From Cheiracanthium punctorium (lineage: Eukaryota > Arthropoda > Arachnida > Araneae > Cheiracanthiidae), in the NCBI GenBank assembly GCA_038373885.1, contig JAWZYV010000718.1, forward strand, positions 329,001 to 393,000: DNA of 64,000 nucleotides. The letters run 5' to 3'. Made by a program: the position numbers and the translations under genes. Below are positions 25,459 through 37,400 of this stretch, piece by piece (the first letter of the stretch is position 1; each line of letters starts with the position of its first letter). Below the pieces are notes generated by a model. That model was not told where the DNA came from and ran no database searches. It saw only the letters and a list, made by a program, of their open reading frames with translations.

Positions 25459-28400
25459 CTGCAAAGAAGAGAAAGAGTAAAAATTTTAAAATACTATAAA
25501 ATGCCAATCAGCAAAGACTTTGCATGAATATTAATTCAATGCAACACAGTTCATTTAAATACAGAGATACACTTGGGGACATAGTACCTTTAAACGTTCA
25601 AAAAATCGATTTTTCAAAAATAATTTTAAAAAATTGTATAGAATGTTCTGAACATTTTACAACAAACCGCATCAAAACCGGACAAAAATTACACCTGCAG
25701 CAATAAAAAACTAAGTGACGACAGCCAGCTGCCCTTCAAACCAAATGTAAACAAACCCCTTTTCGACTAGTTTCGGAGTAGCAGTTGTCAGTTGCATTTG
25801 GACGCTACTGACTTACATTTTCCCCGCCCTCCAGTTACTTTTAGGCTCAATATTTATTTTCTCATCGCTGGGGAAGGCGACATACAACTCTACTCCACTC
25901 CACATCTTGTTTATGCTTATCCATGTGTTGTTTTGCTAGCTTTCGTGCTATTTGAACACTTTTTTTCATTGTGCTAACTTGTGTCAGGTTCGTTTTCCCT
26001 GTGATTTAATATTTTTTATTCATTTAGTAAAATGTCGAGTAATGCAGAGAGTAGAGCTACCGATTTTCGTCGAGAAAAAAGATGTTTTCGTGGGAATCAA
26101 TATAGTGCGAATGCATTGAATAATTCGGATGATTCCCGCAGATTTACATCTGCATCTGCTAAAAAACTGTGCTTAGAGGATTGTCTAAAAGTAAATGTAT
26201 CAAAGCCTAGCAGTGGATATCGACTTCTTAATATTGATATTTTGCTGTCAGAACTGTCACAGTTTTTAGTATGCAACCACTGCAGCTCTAAAGCAGTTTT
26301 AAAAGAGAAAGTGATCTATGGATTGACTTCTGAATTGTATGTTGAGTGCTGTACTTGTAACACGCAATACAGCTTCAAAAGCTCACCAAAGGCTGAATCA
26401 AGCCACCATGAGTATGAAGTTAACTGCAGATTAATTTATGCCATGCGTTTAGTTGGGTTAGGATTAGGTGGACTGAAGAATTTTTGCACAGTAATGGATT
26501 TGCCTCCACCTCCTTCTCAAAAGTCTTATGAAAGAATCTTGGGGAAAATAAAAATGGTCACTTGGGAAGTAGCTGAGAAGTCAATGAAGAATGCAGCGGT
26601 GGAAGAAATTTCCGCTACTGAAAGTGCAGAAATCTGTGTCAGTGGTGATGGCACATGGAAAACCTGAGGCCACACTTCTCGCATTGGAGTGTGCAGTGTC
26701 ATCGGAGATGTGACGGGAAAGGTTATCGATGTTGAAGTTCTGTCTTCCTATTGCAAGGGCTGTGATGTGTGGAAAGGACCAAAATCCAGTAAAGAGTATG
26801 AGAACTGGAAATTAAAGCATCAGCCACACTGCAAAAAAAAAAATCATTCTGGCTCTTGGTAGATGGAATGAGACGTATTTTTGAAAGATCAGAGTCTACA
26901 AGAAATGCCAAGTACGTAAAATACATTGGTGATGGCGACACTAAAACTTTTCCCGTACTCCAAAATAGTGTTTCATATCCTGTGGGGAAAGTGGAATGCG
27001 TGGGATATGTGCAGAAGCGAATGGGTTCCAGATTGCGGAAGTTAAAACAGATGAACCATGGGAAAAAATTGTCTGATGGCAAAGACTCTTGGTGGAAAAA
27101 ACCGATTGACTGATAAACTGACAGTGTATTATGGTAACGCAATTCGAGAAAACAAAAATCGAAGGCATGGGCAAAGCCATTTGGGCAATTTATTGTCATT
27201 ACAGTTCGAGCGATAAAAATGTAATGCATCACTTCTGCCCCATCAGTGCAACTTCATGGTGCAACTATCAGAAAGCTGTATCGAACAACAGTGTTTCATC
27301 GTATGTGCATAAATGTACTGTGCCAACTTCAGTAATAAATGAAATTAAACCTATATTTGCAGAACTTTCTGCACCTAAATTGTTGAAAAAATGCCTTGGT
27401 GGTAAAATGCAAAATGCAAATGAGTTGTTTAACTCTACTATTTGGAATTATTGCCCCAAAATATCAGGGTCATCAAAAACTATAGTTGACATAGCTGATA
27501 ATGAAGCTGTAATTCTTTATAACGAAGGTATGGCAGGTCGAATAAGTGTTATGAAATGTCTTTGTTTTAAACTAGGACATTTTTCAGTTACTTCTGCTTT
27601 TCAAGCTGATTATGTCCGTGTAAAAGGAGCAGAAGTAAAAATGAAATCCTCAACATTGGAGGCCCGTAGGGCTAATAGAATGAGGAAAAAAGCCTTACAT
27701 GAACATTTTGTAGAGCAAGAAGGTACTACATATGAATCAGGAGCATTTTAACATGCAAATATTTTGTAATATGGTAATTATTCGATTTTTTTTATCTCTG
27801 CGATTCATTTTCTACGTTTCCATTTTTCACACTTTTTCGCAATATTTAAAAAAAACGTTTTGACTTTACAGTTATAATATTTTTATGTGAATGTTCCCAT
27901 CACGATTTTGTATTATTTAAACTTCAGTTGTGATAATAGAGCCAATATTTATTCATTTATAGCAAATCTTGTCTTTGCGCTCCATTTTGTCAATTTCAAT
28001 TTTTCTCATTTTCCCGCAATTTTTCAAAGAAAGTTTTGATTTTACATTTATGATATTTCATGTGAATGTTACCCTCATGATTTTGTATTATTTGTACCTG
28101 AGTTGTGATAATAAAGCCAATATTTTTTCATTTACAGCAAATTTTGTCTTTACCCTCCATTTTGTCAATTTCAATTTTTCTCATTTTCCTGCAATTTTTC
28201 AAAAAAAAAGTTTTGATTTTACATTTATGATAGTTCATGTGAATGTTACCCTCATGATTTTGTATTATTTGAACCTCAGTTGTGATAATAGAACCAATAT
28301 TTTTCCATTTATAGCAAATTTAATCTTTCCACTTCATTTTCTGTTTCAAATTTTCACACTTTCCCACAATATTAAAAAAAAAAATTGTTAATTATACAGT

Positions 28401-31400
28401 TATAAAATTTTACAGGAATGTTCCCTTCACGATTCTGCATTCTGTGAACCTCAGTTATGATAATAAACCAATATTTTTTTATTTATAGCAAAATAATCCT
28501 ACAAAAATTTAATAATTTCAAATTTTAATTAATATTTTAATTTTAAAAATCATAAAATACTTGACAAGTCTAAATTTTGAGGTTTACAGAATAAAGGCAT
28601 TATTTAGCTTTAATTTGAGACAAAATGAAGATTCTACAGTGTATCATTCAAAGGTTATCTTGCGGGAACAAGGAGGTAAGTGAATTGATTTTTTAAATAT
28701 TTGCTCGCATATTTTTCTTAATTTTGAAAAATATATTAATTAAATTCAAAAAACTAAATTAATTTCTTAAAGCTAGTATTCTGTTTCAAAAACTATTAAA
28801 AAATCACATTAAAAATAAGAAAACATTGATTTTTGAGGGATTGTAAAAACCATGTTATTATGAACATTTTATGGGTTCGAAAGGTACTATGTCCCCTTAA
28901 TAAAGTAAAAAAAAATTAAACATATCATTCATTTCTCACTGCAATGTCCATGCATCCTAATTTTAAATTGAAAAACCATTTTTGAAATTTATTTTTAGTA
29001 TTATACTCTTTGCTCATAGGGTTGAAAATATTTGATTCCCTTGAATGGAGTTATGTTAGAATTCAACTTTTTTAAATTGAAAAAAATTAATTTATCTTTT
29101 AAGGGAAGATATTTTTTATTCTATAAAAACAACTGAATTAAATTTGACTGAGAAAAGTATTGATGGGTAATTTTCATTATTCGTGTTTTTCTAAAAGATT
29201 TGGCCTTCTTTTTAGTTGGAAAAAAATGGAGCAACAATCTTCAGAAAATTAAAAATTCAATATATCTTATGAGCATTAGTTAAAATTCTTCCGAAAGTAT
29301 TCAAAAGTCTAGTGAAATACAGACCTATTGCGATATGGAGCAGAAAGTGGTGTGATAGGAAAATTTTTATCTCCAAAATTTCCATAATCGGAGCTGGAAG
29401 CTGAGGAGTAGGAAGACGGTGATCTCATGGAAAATGTCGGGTACTGCTGGCTTCGATATGAAGTCTGAGTTTGATATACAGAACTTGGTGTATACCCTTG
29501 AAAAGATAAATCGGGTTTCATAAGGTTTGTTTTTTGATTATGGCTGTGGCACTGTGTAGAGGAGTGTCGTGAATTTGATGGACTAGATGGTACAGAGTTT
29601 GAATTAGCTCTAAGAATGCTTGGCAGAGGTACTGGAGAAGATGCAGATGTTTTCTGGAAAGAGGACATTTCTTTTAATTAAGACTTATAATTTGAAAAGC
29701 TTTATTTTGAAAAAGATGTGATGTTATAGAAAAGCAATGGGAAATGTCAGTAAGAAGTAATGAATTACCATTTTATTAAAACTATTTTTATCTTCACAAT
29801 CTGAATCTGTTGGAGACAGTGTAAGTGTAAGATCTCCCAGGTTGGCACTTGAAGTCTGAATTAGTTGTTCTGAAACAAAGTTTTGGTGTTTTAGTAATTA
29901 AAAATAAATTCAATTATTTTAAAATCAGTTAGCTAATCTTAATAGACAATTATAAATGCACTTTAATTATAAAACAATATACAGCATATGTGAAATAATA
30001 GACAAAGTAGCATACACAGACTTTCTTTATGGGAGGCGAGGGGTTATGTTAAATGTTAAGAGAATTTATTTATAAAAATTTTGTGGCCAAGGGAAGGGGT
30101 TGAACCCCCAAACTCTCCCTCCTTTGTATAAATTATTGAATGCACAAAATATTAGCTCACCTGTATCAGAAAGTTTAGAACTATTTCTCCTTAAGTTAGG
30201 ATTTTGCTTCTTAAAATGTATTAATTTTTGCTCAATTTCTTTTAACTAAAATAAAAAATATATTTTTATCTCAATTATAAATTTTTGAAATAAAAAAAAG
30301 TTAGCAATTTCAAGTAATGTAACTTTACTAACCTTCTGTAAAGCTTTTTGGTGTGAAATTTTTCTTTGGCGGCGAATGTTTTTCTTTACTGAAGTATCAT
30401 TTAAAAGTTTAAAGGCAGCATTCACTATTTTAGTTTGTATCTCATACTCAAGTTCAAGACGAGCCAGTTCCTCTTCCTAAAACAAGCAAGTTTTTAACAT
30501 AAGTCACATTATTACATAAATTATAGATAGATGCAATTCAGATAGTTCCTAAATCTTAATTTGTATGGTATAGTACTGTAAGAGTTTTATTTTTGTCCAT
30601 CCTAAGAAACTACAAGCTAAATTTTAAAACCAGATTTTAGTTTTAAAATTTACTTAAATATACTGTAAAAATAGTTATATATCACTGTCGACAAATTAGT
30701 CAGAATTTTTCTATTTCTATGTCAGAACTAATAATTAATCCAAACTAGTTGCTAAATTAGTCTTAAAAATGCTTTGAACCTTTTGGTTTTGAAAATTTTT
30801 TTAAATATGCACCTCACAAAGATGTAGTTCCTTTTTAAAAGAGATATTTTAAGCAATTTTTTCTACTAAAATGGAAATTGTAGATATCTGTCGATAATAA
30901 ATCAAAATTAATCTTGTTTTAAAATAGTTATACAAAACACACACACACTGAAATAATGTCTAATGTCTTTTCGAATTAATACTTTAAGTAATCAGATTGC
31001 AGAAAAGTCAAATAGTTCAGAGCATCATCACAATTAAAAATTAGTTCTTGCAGCTCATATATTTAACTTTTCTTTTTAGAATTACATAACATTGTAAGTC
31101 TAGCTAAATTTTTACCATTCATCCAGCTTATATATTGCCAAAATATAATAAAATGTAAAATTTATTTACATCTTTACTCTTTTTCTTCCATAAAGACTTG
31201 TCTTTCATTGGATAAGCTGCTCCTACTTTCTTCCTTATAATAGGAATTTGTTCCCCTGGACTGAGAGGCATCTCCGGTGGAAGTGCACCAGTGAGTTCCT
31301 AAATTTAAACAACATTTAGTTTAAGATGCAAGGTTAAAAATGAAACAGAATGTTACATTTTTATGCACACACTAAAAATGTAACAGTAAAATGAAATGAC

Positions 31401-34400
31401 AGATTTTTCATTGTTTGTCATAAAGGCTGAATTCAGGCTCTAAGATGCCTAAATGTGTAAATGCTTTATTTGAGTCTGTCTAAATTGAAGAACATTGCTA
31501 ATACCGTCTGCAAGTTTTACTAGCAGAAGCAAAATTTCTTTTAAACAAATAGCAATTTGCTTTAATCATAAATGTTTTTGTATGTAGAAGTATAATGTTG
31601 TATGTTTTGATACAGATGAAAATCTAACTGCAATATTTTAACATTGAATTTCAGAACTAAAATAATGGGTAAAAGTAAATATAATGTTCCTCTGAAATCT
31701 TAAAACCCATCCATTTTTAACATTAGTTCAAATTTCTAGTTACCAATGACAACCTGAAGACTACATGTTTTACAATTCATGTTGCATTATGAATTTGATT
31801 AAGTTAACCCAGCTATGAATATGGTAAGTTAATGAAGCTATGAGGGGAATCTCAAAAAATCCTTAAGGCAATATCTGTACATCAAAGATGAAGCTCTAAA
31901 TTCCCATATTATGTCAGGGGTAAAACAGTGCACTTATAAGCATCCATTGTTATAGCTAATGGCACAATGCATAAAATGCCTTTTTTGATATTTGGATTTT
32001 TTTCTGCTCATATTTAAAATGTAGAAAAAAATTCCAAATTTCAGAAAAGGAATAACGAATTATGCATTGTAACAGCAACTACATGGTAAAAAAAAAATAA
32101 TAATAGTGAATGCTATGAGTAAAATAATTTTATCTGTAGGATATCATGGATGGGACTCTGCAACTTCATTTTGACAGGAGAATAATATCTTAAATGGTAA
32201 AGAGTTAAGGAATCATAACTATACATTGATCACTTTTTTAAATTTGCCTAAAAGACAGCAGACAAGAGTGCTGCAGCCAGTAATAGACTCAAATGGGCAC
32301 ATGTTTTGCGTGTGAAAAGGGTGTATTTTTAAAATTCCACTCACTCCTTCTCTGAGGCATAACTTCTTTAATTCTTCACATTTTTTGTGAAGCGCCTCTT
32401 CCAAGGCTTCTCTTCGAGCCTTCAGTGCTACAAACATTTCAACAGTGTCTACAGTTTCATCACATGAATCACCTATAAAGAAAGGATAACAAACAAGATT
32501 TATTTAAAAATGTAAGAAACCTTACAAAAATGCATGGAAAAAAGTTGATTCTTTTTCAGACTAAAATTAGGAAAGGAATTTTAAGATTTTAAGAACACAT
32601 TTAAAAAGGATAAATTTAATTTTAACCCAGAATCTTGGAAAGATTAATACAAATATGCCAGTTGTAAAAAAATATACTTTATTATGAGTTAATTAAAGCG
32701 ATACACAGTTGTCTGAAAAATTTGAACTTTTTACGACTGTTGAATGTAACTACAATTTTGTACAGACAACAACAACAACAACAACAAAAAAAAAAAAAGA
32801 ATAAGATTTCAACTTTACTCAGGAAAAGACATTTAAAGATAGTCACCAGGCTAAAAAGACTAGCTTTCCCATTTCTACTGAAAGTGAAAAATCTAATTTA
32901 ATATGCAATGCTGATTTTTTTCATTTATTTATTTAAATTTTCTGACCAATGACATTTATTAGATTTAAATAAAACATAAAATAATTATTTTTCAATAAAA
33001 TTTATTTAAAATGCATTTATAATTTCAGAGAAAGTTGTGAATAATATTTTTATAAATTGAATATATTATGCATATGCAATCATTATTCTAAATGCATAAT
33101 GATAGTCAAGATGATACAAAAATGACAATCAACATGAGCATGAATTATTTTGCAAAGCCCATTATGGAGAACACATATGGGTAACCTCCAGCACGTGGGC
33201 CGGATTTGGCCTGCCAAGGCTTTTGATCTGGCCCCCAAAACATATTAGAGCCCATATAAATCATTGAAATTTTCATATAAATCCCAAATATACAGCCTGC
33301 AACTTTGTTAACATCTTAAAGTTTGGCCAACACCTTTCCAAAGGTTGCTCATACCTGATTCCATCCATGGGAAATACTATTTTATTTTAAGCTAAGAAAT
33401 ATATTTGTTTTGATATATTTAGGAGTACTATGTTACATGCTTTAGAAAAATAAATGGGTATGTAGATGATTTTTTTTTTAATACGTCTGATTTATATCTT
33501 TAAAGTTTTACAATACAATACAATTGTATTTTACAATAAAATACAATAGAACCTCGATTAACCGAAACTCTCCGTTAACCGAAGTGGGTTTCTTCTTCAC
33601 TTTTTTTTCACTTTCTACTATCATCCAAAATTTTCTCTTAACAAGCATGCATTTTAATTTTTTTTTTTTTTTTTCCACATTTCTTTTGCATCCAAGCCGT
33701 CCTATCCAAACTACGAGCGCAGATAAATATTTTGGAATTCCCTTTTATAGAATTCCTTCTCGAAAGCTCAATTCTCAATATGAGTGTACTCTTCCCCATT
33801 TTCAAACATCCCTGTTCTAAACAAAAACACACCCCATTTGGAAATTCGAAAGGTCATACTGTCGAGTCCCAGAACAATCGAATGTTATTGCACCCTCTGA
33901 TTGTAAGATTCTTCTGAACTCATGCATTTAGGAAAACTTCGGGATAGAGCTGCAATTACAAAGGATGGCCAATTTACACCAAATGAAGCTTCCATTTAAA
34001 CCATTGTAAATTTTTGTTTCCGAAATAAATTTATTTTCATTTATAATTTTAATTTATTTTGAGTTGTAACTCCCTTATGACTATAGAGTTAAAATAGTCA
34101 TAATAACAGTTCAATGACGATACTACATATTGAACTAAATGATTATTTTTTAATTTTCGATTATCTGAAGTAGGTTCGGTCCCAATTACTTCGGATAATC
34201 GAGGTTCTACTGTACTAGGAGAATTTTTGGGTAAAAGTGAATATGTGAATAAAATGTTGCTCCAAATGAGCATAGGCTTTAGTATGCTACTTTCTAATCA
34301 AGAGGCTCAAATTTCTAGCCAACAATTGCAACTTTATGACCAGGTACTTTACATCTTATCTGTGTATAACAAATATAATAACAGGTAATTAAAAATTATT

Positions 34401-37400
34401 TTGATAAATGAGGCTGCATTTAACAAAAGGCAAACTTAAAATGAATTTGTTTTTCTCTAACATCAGTTCCTACGTTGCATTTTAGACAAACACCCACAGT
34501 AAATTACAGAAACACACACACACACACACAAAAAAAAAAAAACATGGATAGAATATGTACATTACATCTCTATTCATTTACAGATTTGACAATCTACCCA
34601 CATTTCATTATTGTTAAATGGAAATTTGATACTAAGTAATAAGAATTTTTAATTACAACAAAATTGACCCATTTCGAAATTTTAAAATAATGCTTACAAT
34701 CTGAATCACGACCATCACTATCTGCTGATTTATGGGGGGAGGGGGGAGGTGTAGATGAAAAAATATCTTATCCCCACGACCATCACTATTTGCTGATTTA
34801 TGGTATAGATGAAAAAATATCTTATCCCCTCCCCTTTCTTATTAACAATTAAGCTTTTCAAGAAAAAAATACTGAAGGGGGAGGGATGTGTCCTGAAGTC
34901 CCCATAGGTTGTGACAGCCACGATGTGAACTGAAAACACGATTAAATATGCAGATGGATGAGTAAGTTAAAAAGTGCAAATACCCACTGTCTATTTTGAG
35001 TGCTGGAAGGCTGAGAGAACTGACACTTCTACCAAGAGAGGAGGTTTCAGTGGAATAGGAACCATGGGAAAGCTCATCAGCAATATCACTAAAATTGCGG
35101 GACAAAGACAAAGCACACTGCAAGAAAATTAATTATGTGTATGGTTTATAACTGATCTTTTAGCATTGTACAAAATAATCAAGAATGCAAAGCTATTACT
35201 ACATAAAGCATTCAATAGCTGTGTAGTAGGTTTTCGATGCATGAAATCAGCTACTTATCATGGGACAAAAATCTACATTTTAAATAATAATAATCTGCAA
35301 AGTTTTTCTCTGCCCAACAGCTTATTTTAAATAAGTTACATAAAAAATTTCACATATATTGAAAGAGCATTGTGAAGAACTCTTAGTTGTGACACATGAG
35401 AATTGTGCAGTTAGTTGTGCAATTGTTATAGTACTTTAGTACGATTTTCTCTCTCTCTCAGTTACAATAAAATAGTATGATTGGCCATGACTTGTGTGCT
35501 ATGCATAGAAATATACATAATTCTTTCAGAAAACTCGTCAAAAATTATACTTTTACAGCTACTTGTTTGAATTTATTTTATAACAGAAATTTCGTAATTT
35601 ACAGTAGATGGTACACATAAATCATTACATTAAAGCAGGTATGCAAATAAGGGGTTGCAAGGTACAATCAAAAAATTGATGTGTAGGACTAAAAATTACA
35701 TTTATTTTTTGAATTTTGAAAGATAAGAAAAGCTTGGGGCCATCCAATTTTTGTTGGTGCAATTAAATATTTGGATTCTATTTACATTCCTGCATTAAAG
35801 CATTAAACTATGATCATTTCTGGCTATTTCTTTAAATTAATTTTTTTAATGCTTCATAGGGATTCAGTCAATTAATTTTGGAGTCTTTTTACAGTCAAAA
35901 ATGACTTTCTCTCTCCTAAAATTATTCCATCAAAGTTGTTTTACTTCACTTTTGTTCTGATGTTTTTAAAAATTGCTCATAAGCCTTTATGATTAGTATG
36001 AAAAATTTTCTTTAAGAGAATGAAGTTCCAAAATTATGTACTTAACAGCAACCTTAATGGGAAATGACTTTATATTATATGCCAAAAAGCATGATAAGCA
36101 TCTAACGGAAAGTATAATTTTAAAGTAGTGTTTCAAGTCTCAGTTGATGCATGTTTCCACTTTATCTTGAATAAGAATATCAAAACTACTAAAACCATAT
36201 ACTTTTGTACTGAAATATTATATAAATTTTTATATACATTTTATATAATTTCATTCTTAACATATTTAACTCCACGCTTCAGATCTTTTAAAATTTTGTT
36301 TTTGGCCTTAGCAATGCCTTGGAGGCATTGGCCACTACTAAGGCCGGAGTTGTTGGTCACTTTATTATGGGGGCACCTAGTAGGTGGACCAACGTTGTCC
36401 CCTATGAAGGGACGGACATAATATCGAACCTCGACTGTCGGGAGTTGAACCCGAAACCGTAGTACGGTGCTTTATCCACCATACAATCTGGTCGGCGATC
36501 TTTTAAAATTTAAGTGACAATTTTTTACCATGGGCCTGACAGTTTTTATTTTCTTTAGTAGGAGGAGAGGACTCATTAAATTCTTAATTGCCTCCTAAAA
36601 ACGCACAACGGTTACTTAGGAAAAGTGTGATGTGTCTCGACCTGCTTCGTAACAGTACAGCTATCTTTCTTTAACAATCAGTAATTGAAAACTTTATTAA
36701 ACATTAAAGGACCACACAGAATAAAATGATTGACCTACTTTGTTTTGCTTCCTGTCAAGATAAAATTGATGCTGGGCTATGGCCATTGACCATATACATT
36801 TTGTAAGTGAAGGACTACTTGCAAACCAGACATATACACTTATATTCCCAGGGCCGAATGTCTTTCTTGAAGCAGTTACCCTAATTAGAAGATTTTATTT
36901 TTAATGCCAATGCATACACTGATAAACATGTTTTTAATTAAATTTTGAAAGCATAAGGTTTACCTTTTGGTGTCATAAACCTCAATGGAAAATTTTCTAT
37001 CCCGAAAGTAGAGGTTCTCTAATTGCTTCCAGAGAAACAACTGCAATACAAATAATACAATTTTATTCATCAAAATAACCAATTTAAAATTTCTGCTTTT
37101 AAAAACTCAAATATTTGTCTAAATGATCAGATTATGTAAATCAAATTCACCTGCTTCTGCAGGTAAATAAAAGTCAGTTAAAATACAAAACTCATTCAGC
37201 ATGGAAACAAATATCTGTTAATCTGTTCAGTCAACGTAAGTCTAATTATTGCAACCATGGCTGAAACATTACTATTCAATTTTAAATATCAAGTGATTAG
37301 TCCGTATGTATTTTACAAAAGAGAAAGTTTAATGTTAATGTAAAAATTTTCAGTTTTAGTGTGGATAAGAAATGAGTAAGTTTTTGGAAGCGAGTATTAT

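Larger units (their letters stand above)
25575..28895 (+). mobile_element. Mutator-like element inside the last FRMD4 intron
   Basis: Left end GGGGACATAGTACCTTT and right end AAAGGTACTATGTCCCC are exact complements. Between them lie a decayed Mutator-like transposase (26032-27751) and a tandem array (27783-28488). It accounts for 3.3 of the 3.9 kb of the intron and is antisense to FRMD4. No target-site duplication is preserved, although TTAATAA follows both this right end and the related fold-back at 62484. Confidence 0.88.

Noticed and set aside
24534..25480. Several plus-strand open frames
   Set aside because: They are the antisense of the conserved last FRMD4 exon; their sequences show no family motif.
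26723..27232. Minus-strand frames of 169 and 79 codons
   Set aside because: They lie antisense to the Mutator-like transposase, whose motifs are clear on the plus strand.
27969..28391. A 140-codon plus-strand frame with internal repeats
   Set aside because: It is an accident of the 175-bp tandem array (period near a multiple of three), Phe/Ile-rich and without motifs.
36400..36500. Possible tRNA gene on the minus strand
   Set aside because: Box B is perfect, but the target duplication, extended body and lack of a full cloverleaf show a SINE.
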